NCBI RefSeq assembly: GCF_018140925.1
Contig: NZ_CP073315.1
Span: forward strand, 558,001 to 622,000
DNA: 64,000 bases
Direction: 5' to 3'
Source: Psychrobacillus sp. INOP01
Lineage (GTDB): Bacteria > Bacillota > Bacilli > Bacillales_A > Planococcaceae
Shown here: positions 47,248 through 55,567 of the stretch, piece after piece
Numbering within the stretch: the first letter of the stretch is position 1
Layout: each line of letters opens with the position of its first letter
Program-made: the position numbers and the translations under genes
Notes under the pieces: generated by a model
Databases searched by the model: none
Told to the model about the DNA's origin: nothing
The model's input: the letters and a program-made list of their open reading frames with translations, nothing else

Positions 47248-47455
47248 AATCGGACAAAAACATGCCCGTTCCTTTAAGTTCAAAACCTGTTTCTATTGTT
47301 TTCGAAGGGCTTTGGACAGACGTTTTGCTATATTTTTACCGAGTGAATTTTTAGTGATATTGGTTGTGACGGACGTCAAAACCAATATCACTCTTTGTCG
47401 GTAATCTTATGGCGTTCATCTGTCCGTCACCCTCCTACAAACTCTTAGAAACAGG
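47248..47455. repeat. Repeat family R1, copy B (best-preserved)
   Basis: Core 47286-47455 starts CCTGTTTCTATTG and ends CTTAGAAACAGG, an 8-10 bp terminal inverted repeat. Inside: GGACAGACGTTTTGCTATAT, TTACCGAGTG, central palindrome GTGATATTGGTTGTGACG / CGTCAAAACCAATATCAC, GGTAATCTTATGGCGTTCAT, CTGTCCGTCACCC. The left flank 47248-47285 is a decayed GGGC-type hairpin with CCTTTAAGTTCAAAA. It lies in the 790-bp gap polX-cvpA. Confidence 0.82.
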
Positions 47456-47510
47456 TAAGTGCTTTTTGGGATAACTAAAGAAAAGATACTGTCCTATTCA
47501 TAGAGGGGAT

Positions 47511-47585
47511 GACAGTCTAGGTACGCGACATCGTGTCGCAACGACTGCCTGACCCGCATCACGCGGGCCCCGAAGATGCAATTTC
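47511..47585 (+). repeat. Repeat family R2, copy 3 (opposite orientation)
   Basis: Plus strand: AGTCTAGGTAC, hairpin GCGACATCGTGTCGC, AACGACTGCCTGACC, hairpin CCCGC-ATCAC-GCGGG, CCCC, GATGCAATTTCG. Compared with copies 1 and 2 the stems change on both sides while CTGACC and the ATCA loop stay. Confidence 0.7.
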
Positions 47586-47771
47586 GTTCGTTATTTCACT
47601 TCTTTATTTAGTAAACAATTACTATTTCACTGTATTTCCACTAGTATAAAAGAAAATCTACTTTTTTCATCCTTCATTACAGAATAGTATCCTAATTCAA
47701 CAGATGATCTTATCAATATATTAACTTTGACTACTATTACCATCTAAGCGATAGCCTTTACTACTTCTTAT

Positions 47772-47978
47772 AGTTTAGTACTACACATTACATTGATTGT
47801 AGTGAAAGATGGCGACTCCGACAGGATGTTGGTCACGAAGGCGTTGCGCTCGCGTGGTGGCGTTCTTAGCCATCGTTCCTTTGTCTCCACCTGAAACGGA
47901 AATCAGCTGTATTATTCATTCTTAAAAGTCCCATGGACCCAGTGTTCAATGGAAACTTTTATATACTTTCTTAATCTT
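47772..47978. repeat. Repeat family R3, copy with centre III
   Basis: TAGTACTACACATT, GATTGTAGTGAAAGATGG, CGACTCCGACAGGATGTTGG, GGCGTTGCGCTCGCGTGG, CACCTGAAACGGAAATCAG, then AT-rich CCCAGTGTTCAATG and TTTATATACTTTCTTA. It is nearly colinear with 19033-19312 but lacks centre I. It occupies the rest of the polX-cvpA gap; no gene is supported in 47217-48006. Confidence 0.75.
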
Positions 47979-48006
47979 TAAAAAAACTTCCCTCTACCGA
48001 GAGAAG

Positions 48007-48549
48007 TTACTTTTCAATATAAATATACCACCAATTTTTAACCATTTCCGATAGGATCGGGGTATGATCTAACATCCATCCGGTTAAAACTGAACCTGAT
48101 ATTAAATTTTGGATAAAATCGATTGGTAAAAGAGCAAACACATATAGTAATACAAATAAAATAAAATAAAATTCGATAAGTCCTAAGATTGCACCTACAA
48201 TATTGCTTACAAAACCTAAAATAGGTAAATACTTTAAAAAATCAAACATAGATGCAATCATTTGCAAGGCAAATTTCACCACTATAAAAATAAGCGCAAA
48301 GGCAATAATTCGATAAAATGTTTGAGCCAAATCTAAACTTTCTACTGCAATTGTCAATTTAGAACCAGCAGTTACAGCAGGAAATGGAATCCATAAAACA
48401 AATTTATCTGCAAGTGGTTTATAATAAGAGTAAGCTACTATTAGTGCGATTATAAAACCAGTCATGTGGATCAGTTGAACAATCAACCCACGCTTTGCGC
48501 CAGTTATTAAACCGCCCACAAGTAATATTAATATAATTATATCTAACAT
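48007..48549 (-). CDS. CvpA family membrane protein (YshB)
   Basis: 180 residues with four membrane helices: IIILILLVGGLITGAKRGLI, GFIIALIVAYSYY, IIAFALIFIVVKFALQMI, and YFILFVLLYVFALLPID. The N-terminal DIIIL...GxxxGxxRGLI pattern is typical of CvpA/colicin V production family (PF02674). The role in Firmicutes is not settled. It follows zapA by 4 bp and precedes a 790-bp repeat-filled gap before polX. Confidence 0.92.
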   Translation of the reverse strand: MLDIIILILLVGGLITGAKRGLIVQLIHMTGFIIALIVAYSYYKPLADKFVLWIPFPAVTAGSKLTIAVESLDLAQTFYRIIAFALIFIVVKFALQMIASMFDFLKYLPILGFVSNIVGAILGLIEFYFILFVLLYVFALLPIDFIQNLISGSVLTGWMLDHTPILSEMVKNWWYIYIEK

Positions 48550-48553
48550 ATTT

Positions 48554-48820
48554 TCAGTCCTTTAACCTTTTCAATTCTTCTTCAAGTAGCTCTAATTGTT
48601 CTTTTACTTTTATGTAATCATGTACAGTATTTACAGCTGTGAGCACTGCAAGCTTTGCAATATCTAGCTGACTATTATGTGAATGTATTTCTCTCATTTT
48701 ATCATCCACTATTGAAGCTACTAGTCTCATATGGCCTGAAGATTCAGAACCTACCATTTTATAATTCTGTCCGTATATATCAACCGAAATTCGTGTTTTT
48801 TCTTGTTCTGACAAAGCCAT
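48554..48820 (-). CDS. zapA: Cell-division protein ZapA
   Basis: 88 residues. ZapA fold: [36 protein letters not shown], then a C-terminal coiled coil ([32 protein letters not shown]). It bundles FtsZ filaments at midcell. Divergent from rnhC, as in B. subtilis. Confidence 0.95.
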   Translation of the reverse strand: MALSEQEKTRISVDIYGQNYKMVGSESSGHMRLVASIVDDKMREIHSHNSQLDIAKLAVLTAVNTVHDYIKVKEQLELLEEELKRLKD

Positions 48821-48892
48821 AACCCTCCTCAGAAAATCCTAATACTAATAATAACACGAAATAGATTACGATGTGAAGAAAGGAACGAACGA

Positions 48893-49825
48893 ATGTCAAA
48901 CGAAGTCTTGTTAATGAAGCCAAATGAAATAGAAAAAGTAAAATCTCATTATATGAAATTTAAGGTGGAACGCTCTGCTCCCGGTGTGGTATTTGCAGCA
49001 AAGCTATTAGATACAACAATAACTATCTATAAATCAGGCAAGGTTATGTTTCAAGGAAACGGTGCTACACGGGAGGCATCTTTATGGGGTACAAGTGCCA
49101 ATAAAACAATAGTAACTAGTGTAACTAAGGGTGATATTTTACCTCCTAACTTTTCTTCTTTATCCGTTCTAGGATCTGATGAAACAGGAACTGGAGATTA
49201 TTTCGGTCCAATTACGGTTGCAGCTTGTTTTGTAAGTAGCGAGCAAGTTGAGCTAGTCAAAGAATTAGGTGTCAAGGATTCTAAAATGTTAACAGATGAT
49301 GTAATGCGTAAAATGGCGCCCGACTTAATGGCGACTTTAACACATAGCGTCCTAGTGTTGAAAAATGAAAAATACAATGACATTCAGTCTCGCGGGTGGT
49401 CCCAAGGAAAAATAAAAGCACTTATGCATAACCAAGCACTTAATCATGTGTTGAAAAAAATGGGTACTGAAAAACCAGCATTTATATTAATAGATCAGTT
49501 TGCGGAGCGTAGCATTTACTATAATCATATTAAAGCGGAGAAAGAAATCATACGTGAAAACGTATTGTTTTCTACAAAAGCTGAGCAGCTTCATGTTTCA
49601 GTTGCAGCGGCATCTATTATAGCAAGATATGCATTCTTAAAAGAAATGGATCGTCTAACTGCACTAGCAAATACCACGATACCAAAAGGAGCGAGTGCAA
49701 AAGTCGATGAAATCGCCGCTAAGATTTATTTGAAGTACGGAGAAGAATTTCTTAAGTCGATAACAAAATGGCATTTTGCCAATACACAAAAAGCGATTAA
49801 GCTGATAAATAAGAAAAAATTTTAA
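48893..49825 (+). CDS. rnhC: Ribonuclease HIII
   Basis: 310 residues, with an N-terminal TBP-like substrate domain (about 1-85: KLLDTTITIYKSGKVMFQGN) and a C-terminal RNase H fold starting LGSDETGTGDYFGP, the DEGTG-type metal site, then GVKDSKMLTDD, ILIDQFAE and SIIARYAFLKEMD. It removes RNA from RNA-DNA hybrids and, with type HII, handles incorporated ribonucleotides. ATG with AAGGAACG upstream. Divergent from zapA. Confidence 0.96.
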   Translation: MSNEVLLMKPNEIEKVKSHYMKFKVERSAPGVVFAAKLLDTTITIYKSGKVMFQGNGATREASLWGTSANKTIVTSVTKGDILPPNFSSLSVLGSDETGTGDYFGPITVAACFVSSEQVELVKELGVKDSKMLTDDVMRKMAPDLMATLTHSVLVLKNEKYNDIQSRGWSQGKIKALMHNQALNHVLKKMGTEKPAFILIDQFAERSIYYNHIKAEKEIIRENVLFSTKAEQLHVSVAAASIIARYAFLKEMDRLTALANTTIPKGASAKVDEIAAKIYLKYGEEFLKSITKWHFANTQKAIKLINKKKF

Positions 49826-49963
49826 CATTGTACTTATAAAACGAATCACTTCTCCTCCTATGGCCCCGCTCATCGGCAAATTAGTACAGGTAACACAGAG
49901 CCTTAGTAATGCATAACATGGATATGGATAAGTACATGTTTAAATAGCGATGGAGGATTGAAT

Positions 49964-50455
49964 ATGATTAGTTTTCAAAGTTTTCATGGTACTGTTACCA
50001 TGATTAGTGATTTTATGATAGGGTCTAATGGTGAAGGAGAAGGTTGTTATACATTAATGTCCGTAGATAACGGCAATGGAGCTTCAGTAAATTTCGTGGT
50101 GTCTCCCACTACTTATTTTGTAGACCATGTAAAGGTAGTAGTAGGAGATCGGGTGACTGGGTATTATGATGCAAATGCACCTGTTCCTCTTATTTTCCCA
50201 CCTCAATATCGAGCACTTGTCATAGTTAAAGATAATCCAAATCAAAATGTAAAAGTAGACTTCTTTAACAGCCAGTTTGAAAGTAGTGATGGTCAATTAA
50301 AATTAAATATATCACCATATACTCCAATATTATTGACAAACGGGCAAGCTTTTACAAGAAACCCCGCAAACCGAAATCTGATCGTTATCTACGGTCCTAC
50401 CACAAGAAGTATCCCTGCTCAAACCACACCCTATGAAATTATTGTTTGGTGTTAA
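49964..50455 (+). CDS. Conserved hypothetical beta-rich protein
   Basis: 163 residues from the ATG at 49964, 7 nt after GGAGG; a TTG two codons earlier overlaps the site. No signal peptide or membrane segment. All-beta look: SFQSFHGTVTMISDFMIGSN, VNFVVSPTTYFVDHVKVVVG, DRVTGYYDANAPVPLIFPPQ, YRALVIVKDN, then IVIYGPTTRSIPAQTTPYEI. The first part resembles an OB-like fold (inference). Similar proteins occur in Bacillus and Clostridium as far as I recall, always unnamed. First gene of the accessory block between rnhC and pheT. Confidence 0.8.
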   Translation: MISFQSFHGTVTMISDFMIGSNGEGEGCYTLMSVDNGNGASVNFVVSPTTYFVDHVKVVVGDRVTGYYDANAPVPLIFPPQYRALVIVKDNPNQNVKVDFFNSQFESSDGQLKLNISPYTPILLTNGQAFTRNPANRNLIVIYGPTTRSIPAQTTPYEIIVWC

Positions 50456-50501
50456 ACATTATAGATAAGCATAGTTAAATTTAAATAGTGAGATATAAAT
50501 T

Positions 50502-50524
50502 AGGGGGGGATTCTTCATCCCCCT
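50502..50524. terminator. Bidirectional hairpin between convergent genes
   Basis: AGGGGGG GATTCTTCA TCCCCCT lies between the convergent stops at 50455 and 50536. The T tract is poor on both strands. Confidence 0.6.
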
Positions 50525-50535
50525 ATGTTACAAAT

Positions 50536-51282
50536 TTAACTGTTTCGAATGTGAACATTTTCTATCATTACATCTTGCGAAGAATACAATTCATTAGTGC
50601 AATTTAATATTACTTCTGTTGAATGTTTCTCTGATTCTACAAATGAAATTAATTGTTCTCCAATAGTTATTAGGATTTTACCGTCCTGTTCACTATAATT
50701 CTGAAAAAGGGCTCTAATAATTTTTTTATCGCTTTCTGTTAACATGCCATATATCATTACTTCTACTATCCCATTAATATGTTTATCTTTACTATTTGGC
50801 ACCATATATTTTTGCATATAAACTTTACTTTTTTCATCGTTAAGTTGTTGTAGAAAGAATTGAACAGGGATACCTTCAAACTCTGATAAATATGAGTTTT
50901 TCCAAGGCATTGTTTTACTAAAAAGATTGAAGAACCATCTGAACTTTAATGGTTCAGGTTTTGAAACTTGAATGTTTTGTCTAACTAGATTTTGATATGT
51001 AGTTTCTATATCCTCCACTTCTAATGCAAAACCTATAAGACCCCTGTGCCCTCTTAGGTATTTTTCTGTCCAGCTTTGTATCCATCCTCCACCGTCTGGC
51101 GTTTTAATTCTGACCAATTCAAAATACTCATTTCCAATCCATATATTCGATACTTTAAATCCATTTGTTCCTTTCCCCCATTTTGGCTCATATGGTAAAC
51201 CTATTGAACGAATTCTATCTATCATATTTTTATCTTCCTGAACATCTTTGCTAACATTCATAACTAAATGGTCGATTTTCAA
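50536..51282 (-). CDS. VOC (glyoxalase-like) family protein
   Basis: 248 residues. The N-terminal half begins with the VOC start KIDHLVMNVS and continues YFELVRIKTPDGGGW, RGHRGLIGFALEVEDIETTY, consistent with a glyoxalase_3-like beta-alpha-beta fold. The C-terminal half (about 150-248) has a second unit ending VILNCTNELYSSQDVMIENV. Metal ligands cannot be assigned with certainty and the substrate is unknown. It is 64 bp downstream of the nitronate monooxygenase gene on the same strand; a functional link is possible but unproven. Confidence 0.75.
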   Translation of the reverse strand: MKIDHLVMNVSKDVQEDKNMIDRIRSIGLPYEPKWGKGTNGFKVSNIWIGNEYFELVRIKTPDGGGWIQSWTEKYLRGHRGLIGFALEVEDIETTYQNLVRQNIQVSKPEPLKFRWFFNLFSKTMPWKNSYLSEFEGIPVQFFLQQLNDEKSKVYMQKYMVPNSKDKHINGIVEVMIYGMLTESDKKIIRALFQNYSEQDGKILITIGEQLISFVESEKHSTEVILNCTNELYSSQDVMIENVHIRNS

Positions 51283-51345
51283 CTAAACTCCCCCTAAATA
51301 GTTAAAACTACAACAATTGCAGGTGATCTTCGACTTGATTGAAGA

Positions 51346-52416
51346 TTATCCATTCACTTTTCTCGCTTCATTCATAACTCTTTGAACAAGTTGTTCCACA
51401 GTCTCAACTCTAGCAAGTTTCGCATTTTGACCAGCCCATAGTGACATATATTCTTTGTTATTTTGATGTGCAGAAGCTTTTCGAATCGATTGGGTTAGTG
51501 CATTTTGTATTGGAAAGTTTGGAATAGTGTCTTCGTATTCTCCCATTTCCATAATAAATTTATTGTTAATGCCTCTTGCCCATTTTCCTGAAAATGTACG
51601 AGTTAATGTCGTATCCCCATCCTTCGAATGCATGATTGCTTCTTTATGTAAAGGATGCGCACCACTTTCTTCACAAGTCAAAAAAGCAGTGCCCATTTGA
51701 ACAGCCTTTGCTCCTGAACATAATGAAGCCATTAGTCCCCGTCCGTCCATAATGCCACCAGCTGCAATTACTGGAATATTTACAATGTCTGCAACTTGTG
51801 GAATCAAAGTCATCAAACCGATTAAGCTTTCCTCATGATCACCTATAAAGTTTCCCCTATGCCCTCCAGCTTCACTACCTTGCACAACCACCGCATCCAT
51901 TCCAAGCTTTTCAATAGAGATTGCCTCTGCCACAGTCGTAGCTGTTCCAATCGTAGTTACATTGTGTTGTTTAAATTTTCTCATGACATCAGCAGTTGGA
52001 ACACCAAATGTAAAGGAACAGATTGGTACTTTTTCTTCTATTACTACTTGTATCTGTTGCATATATGATTGAAAACCATCTTCTACACTTGGAAGAGTGA
52101 CCTTTTCTTCTTGTATGTTTAGTTGCTCACGGTATCGGTTTAATAAACGATTCGCTATTTCTATCTTGTTTTCCGAGATTTCAAATTCGCCAGGGACAAA
52201 TAGATTTACACCAAAACTATTCGAAGTTAGCTCCTTTACCTCTCTGATTTGCTCTCTTAATTGGATTGGACTTATATATCCTGCTCCAATCATTCCGAGT
52301 GCTCCGTTATTGCAAACAGCAGCTACGAATTTCGAAGTAGTAATTCCACCTGCCATTGGAGCTTGAATAATTGGAAAGTCTATTTTTAATAGGTTAGTAA
52401 AATTATTCGTAAACAT
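51346..52416 (-). CDS. Nitronate monooxygenase (2-nitropropane dioxygenase family)
   Basis: 356 residues, an FMN-binding TIM barrel. FPIIQAPMAGGITTSKFVAA, LGMIGAGYISP, GVNLFVPGEF, then VVQGSEAGGHRG with the catalytic histidine, VIAAGGIMDGRGL and GAKAVQMGTAFLTCEESGA for phosphate binding. It oxidises propionate-3-nitronate or alkyl nitronates to aldehydes or keto acids and nitrite. The class (I or II) is not settled from sequence alone. FabK-type enoyl reductases are related but usually shorter. Confidence 0.88.
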   Translation of the reverse strand: MFTNNFTNLLKIDFPIIQAPMAGGITTSKFVAAVCNNGALGMIGAGYISPIQLREQIREVKELTSNSFGVNLFVPGEFEISENKIEIANRLLNRYREQLNIQEEKVTLPSVEDGFQSYMQQIQVVIEEKVPICSFTFGVPTADVMRKFKQHNVTTIGTATTVAEAISIEKLGMDAVVVQGSEAGGHRGNFIGDHEESLIGLMTLIPQVADIVNIPVIAAGGIMDGRGLMASLCSGAKAVQMGTAFLTCEESGAHPLHKEAIMHSKDGDTTLTRTFSGKWARGINNKFIMEMGEYEDTIPNFPIQNALTQSIRKASAHQNNKEYMSLWAGQNAKLARVETVEQLVQRVMNEARKVNG

Positions 52417-52581
52417 ATTTTGCCTCCGATTTCATAAAAAAGAGTAGGAAACTATTAATGATGATTCCTTTATTCAGTTGAAACTACAATATTTGTGAGG
52501 TTTGATTTTATTAATTTTCGTAGTTTCATGGTCCGTCCTTTATAATAATCTGCATCTCTAATTCACTGTTTTTAATCCAAT

Positions 52582-53118
52582 TCAAATACTCTTCTTTTCA
52601 GTTCCCTTATACCACTTAATGGCTTGTTGTTCAATCTCCTTGGCTAGATTTTCTTTTCCATTAATATAGGCGTCAATGTCGTATGGAAATTTCTCAGCTA
52701 ATGCTTTTTTTAAATCTCCGTATTTTTTTGCAATAACCGGGTGCACTCTCAAAAAATCTCGAAAAGCAAGATGTCTTTCAATTTCACGATTGCCCAGTTC
52801 ATAAATATGTACATGATGCGTCCGATTATCTCCTCCTTTTTGGAAGTATCTACGACCAGAAAGTCCATTTTCACCTTTTGGTTCATAGCCGATTGCAATC
52901 ATTGCTTCGTTATATGCATCTATTTTTGTTATATCTCGTACAACGGGCATCATATCGATAATTGGCTTTGCACTCAAACCATTTACAGACGTGCTTCCAA
53001 TATGATGAATCATTTGAATTTCTAAACCAAAAATCTTTTGGAGCAGTATTGCTTCTTCATCAAACTTTTTCTTCCAATCAGTTGAATACTTTTCTACTAA
53101 TACTTTACGTTTATTCAT
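52582..53118 (-). CDS. GrpB family protein (nucleotidyltransferase-like)
   Basis: 178 residues. GrpB/UPF0157 marks: EIQMIHHIGSTSVNGLSAKP (about residues 30-49) and IDMMPVVRDI, the GS...D pattern of the nucleotidyltransferase fold, followed by RTHHVHIYELGNREIERHLA. Molecular function is unknown; relatives are sometimes fused to dephospho-CoA kinase. The ATG overlaps the end of the DUF402 gene by 8 bp. Confidence 0.88.
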   Translation of the reverse strand: MNKRKVLVEKYSTDWKKKFDEEAILLQKIFGLEIQMIHHIGSTSVNGLSAKPIIDMMPVVRDITKIDAYNEAMIAIGYEPKGENGLSGRRYFQKGGDNRTHHVHIYELGNREIERHLAFRDFLRVHPVIAKKYGDLKKALAEKFPYDIDAYINGKENLAKEIEQQAIKWYKGTEKKSI

Positions 53119-53665
53119 TTTTCACCTCTTGCAAATGTTCTTCTAACAATTCTTTATGGATCTTCGAAAAACCAAGCAACTTAAATTGGTCTTCCTTAAT
53201 ACATGTAGTAATTCTAGTTGCTTCCTCCCATGCTACATCATACATATTATGATTGATACTTCCACTTTCAAGCGCTTCTTCCAGTTCATCTTCATCCTGT
53301 TGAATAACCTCTCCTGTAGGCAATACGATAATATCTAGAAACAAGTCATCCCACCAAGGAACATTATTTTCGATTCCTATTTCATAACATATATCAATAT
53401 ACCACTGCACTATTTTCCCACTAGCATCGAACATCGTAGTGACGGAATAATTTTTCCCTATCGGAAAATGCTGTAGCCACATGTAATTATCATCTACAAT
53501 ACAAATTCTTTTTTCCCCGTACTGTACCCATAGTGGCTCTGTAACCTTTTTCATATTTAATAATGTGATATATCCTGTAAATTCTTTTTTCTCTACATAA
53601 GATTGTGTGTACTCTCTTTGAATAATTCGTTTCCAATCTGAGCGATTGCCGTATCTTCTAAACAT
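53111..53665 (-). CDS. DUF402 family protein
   Basis: 184 residues from the ATG at 53665 (MFRRYGNRSDWKRIIQREYT); the open frame continues 13 codons into the upstream gene. DUF402 hallmarks: YMWLQHFPIGKNYSVTTMFD, WYIDICYEIGIENNVPWWDD, LFLDIIVLPTGEVIQQDEDE, LEEAL. Relatives such as B. subtilis YgaC and the FomD family act on nucleoside diphosphates or nucleotides; the substrate here is unknown. The start is uncertain because AGGGG lies 12 nt or more upstream. Confidence 0.85.
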   Translation of the reverse strand: MFRRYGNRSDWKRIIQREYTQSYVEKKEFTGYITLLNMKKVTEPLWVQYGEKRICIVDDNYMWLQHFPIGKNYSVTTMFDASGKIVQWYIDICYEIGIENNVPWWDDLFLDIIVLPTGEVIQQDEDELEEALESGSINHNMYDVAWEEATRITTCIKEDQFKLLGFSKIHKELLEEHLQEVKNE

Positions 53666-53681
53666 CTCTTTCCCACATCCC

Positions 53682-53915
53682 CTATTTTTTCCGCTCATTT
53701 CCACGTTTAAAGTTCCCAGTGATTTTTGCTAAAATTAATTGCTGTTCCTTATCATTTTCTGTCTCTTCTATTCTTTTTAAAAACTTATCTGCCTCTTTGC
53801 CTTTTAATATTTTCACACGCTTCCCATGAAATTCTATGAAAACTGTATTATCCTTAGAAATCTTATAACTGAATGGTTTTTCATCTAAACGATTTCTTTT
53901 GTCTATTCCATCCAC
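53682..53915 (-). CDS. Small conserved hypothetical protein
   Basis: 77 residues from a GTG at 53915 preceded by GGGGGTGA; an upstream ATG at 53936 is the alternative. Charged, with no membrane segment: KRNRLDEKPFSYKISKDNTV, FIEFHGKRVKILKGKEADKF, KRIEETENDKEQQLILAKIT, GNFKRGNE. The ending AKITGNFKRGNE looks conserved in Bacillaceae from recollection, but I cannot name a family. 16 bp upstream of the DUF402 gene in the same unit; divergent from the MFS gene. Confidence 0.75.
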   Translation of the reverse strand: MDGIDKRNRLDEKPFSYKISKDNTVFIEFHGKRVKILKGKEADKFLKRIEETENDKEQQLILAKITGNFKRGNERKK

Positions 53916-54086
53916 CAAATCACCCCCATACTTCATTACTTTTTACATTCTCTTAAAAATGTTTTTTTCCTCCTTCTAATATAAATATCTGAATTTAGTA
54001 TTATTCCTCTAATAATCCGTACAATTCGCTGATAAAATCAGTTACAATGAAGGGAATCATTTCGGTTTTACTTAAGGAGAATTTAT

Positions 54087-55232
54087 TTGAAGGCACATGT
54101 TTTATTAAAAGGATATAATTTTTTATTTTTTGGTTTACTTGCACTTTTTATTCCTTTTTTACCTGTTTATTTAGGCGAACAGGGGTTATCTACGAGTGAA
54201 ATAGGAATTATTATTGGGACCGGCGGTTTTGTGACGTTATTTGCCCAGCCTTTATGGGGTTTTATAAGTGATAGAACAAAAACTATTCGTAAAGTGATGC
54301 TTCTGCTTGTTTTTTTGACCGCAGTTGCCGGATACTTTTTATTTAACTCCGATAGCTTCGTGTTACTTATTATTTTTGCTCTGTTAGTGTATTTTTTCCT
54401 GATGCCACTTGATCCATTAACAGAGAGCTTAAATTTTACTGTTTCCGAAATGGCTCGTATTAGCTATGGTTCCATTCGCACATATGGAGCTCTAGGCTAT
54501 GCAGTTTTGTCTTTAATAGCTGGATTCGCAATGGACTATTTTGGGGTAAGCAGTCTATCGATCTTATTTGTTTTATTGGGAATGCTATCGTTTGGAATTG
54601 TTTGGTTCATGCCTGATGTACATGCCTCGGCTAAACCGGTGACTATTGAGGGGTTAAAAACAGTATTACGAAACAAAGAAATGCTTCTATTTTTAGCATT
54701 AGTATTTGTAAGTTCTGTACCTGCTCGAATGAATGACACATTTTTAGGTATTCATATTAAAGCACTTGGGGGAGATACGTCCTTGGTGGGAATCGCCTTT
54801 TTCTTGGCAGCTACTAGTGAAATCATTATTTTTGCTCTTAGTTTTTGGTGGCTAAGAAAAGGTAAAGAATTGGAAATCATTACGATAGCTACGTTTTTTT
54901 ACTTCTTACGTTTTTTTGTATCAGGTTTTATAACTAGCCCGATTGCTCTCACAATATTACAGTTATTGCAGATGTTAACGTTCCCTATTTTTTACACTGC
55001 TGCAATTCAGTACTTGTATAACATTATGCCAAAAGAATGGCGTGCTACGGGACAAACTGTTCTAGCATTATTATTTTTTGGATTATCTAGCATTATTGCT
55101 TCTTACGCAGGCGGATTTCTCTATAAAGAGTTTGGTGGGCATACATTTTATTTCATCATTTCAGCGTTGTCCTTCATTGGAGTAGTTTTTGGCATACTGT
55201 TGACTATTCGTAAGCAAAAAATTAATGTATGA
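54087..55232 (+). CDS. MFS transporter (MFS_1-like, LacY/HcaT branch)
   Basis: 381 residues from a TTG at 54087 with AAGGAG 7 nt upstream. Twelve membrane segments. The loop between helices 2 and 3 reads GFISDRTKTIRK, the MFS motif A; SYGSIRTYGALGYAVLS is characteristic of the MFS_1_like (PF12832) branch that includes HcaT and LacY. The substrate is unknown. Divergent from the hypothetical/DUF402/GrpB unit. Confidence 0.88.
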   Translation: MKAHVLLKGYNFLFFGLLALFIPFLPVYLGEQGLSTSEIGIIIGTGGFVTLFAQPLWGFISDRTKTIRKVMLLLVFLTAVAGYFLFNSDSFVLLIIFALLVYFFLMPLDPLTESLNFTVSEMARISYGSIRTYGALGYAVLSLIAGFAMDYFGVSSLSILFVLLGMLSFGIVWFMPDVHASAKPVTIEGLKTVLRNKEMLLFLALVFVSSVPARMNDTFLGIHIKALGGDTSLVGIAFFLAATSEIIIFALSFWWLRKGKELEIITIATFFYFLRFFVSGFITSPIALTILQLLQMLTFPIFYTAAIQYLYNIMPKEWRATGQTVLALLFFGLSSIIASYAGGFLYKEFGGHTFYFIISALSFIGVVFGILLTIRKQKINV

Positions 55233-55336
55233 TTATTTTCTTTAAAAATGGGTATTAAAAATACATAGCCTTAAAATTAGTACCTTTTACTAAACTTTCT
55301 TTATTTTAGAAAGAGATTTTGGTGGGAGGTGATTAA

Positions 55337-55531
55337 TTGAGAAGATCCTATGGGGTAAAAAAGTTGTCTTCTTATTTAGATACAGTTGGATACCCACTTA
55401 CTGAAGAGGAAATAAACGATCTCATCATTAACAAAGAGATTCCTCACTTAAGACCAATGAAAGATATGATCGTCTTTAATTTGGATCATATTGATTGGTG
55501 GATTAATCAGAAGCAAATTTCTCCAAAATGA
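55337..55531 (+). CDS. Small putative excisionase-like HTH protein
   Basis: 64 residues from a TTG at 55337, with GGGAGGTGATT close upstream. The sequence KKLSSYLDTVGYPLTEEEIN, DLIINKEIPHLRPMKDMIVF, NLDHIDWWINQ follows the MerR/excisionase HTH_17 layout: helix, turn, recognition helix with I-PH-RP, beta-wing, and ID-WI. Similar small proteins occur in Planococcaceae and Bacillus from recollection. No phage genes are nearby. It could bind DNA; no target is known. Confidence 0.7.
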   Translation: MRRSYGVKKLSSYLDTVGYPLTEEEINDLIINKEIPHLRPMKDMIVFNLDHIDWWINQKQISPK

Positions 55532-55560
55532 AAAGCCCTGCAAATGCAGGGCTTTTCTTT
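55531..55560. terminator. Bidirectional terminator
   Basis: AAAAGCCCTGCAAATGCAGGGCTTTTCTTTT, between the convergent small HTH gene and the SSS symporter gene. Confidence 0.92.
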
Positions 55561-55567
55561 TGTCATA

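Noticed and set aside
32259-47585. CRISPR array
   Set aside because: Repeats are dispersed, 100-200 bp long, palindromic, and not separated by regular spacers; no cas genes.
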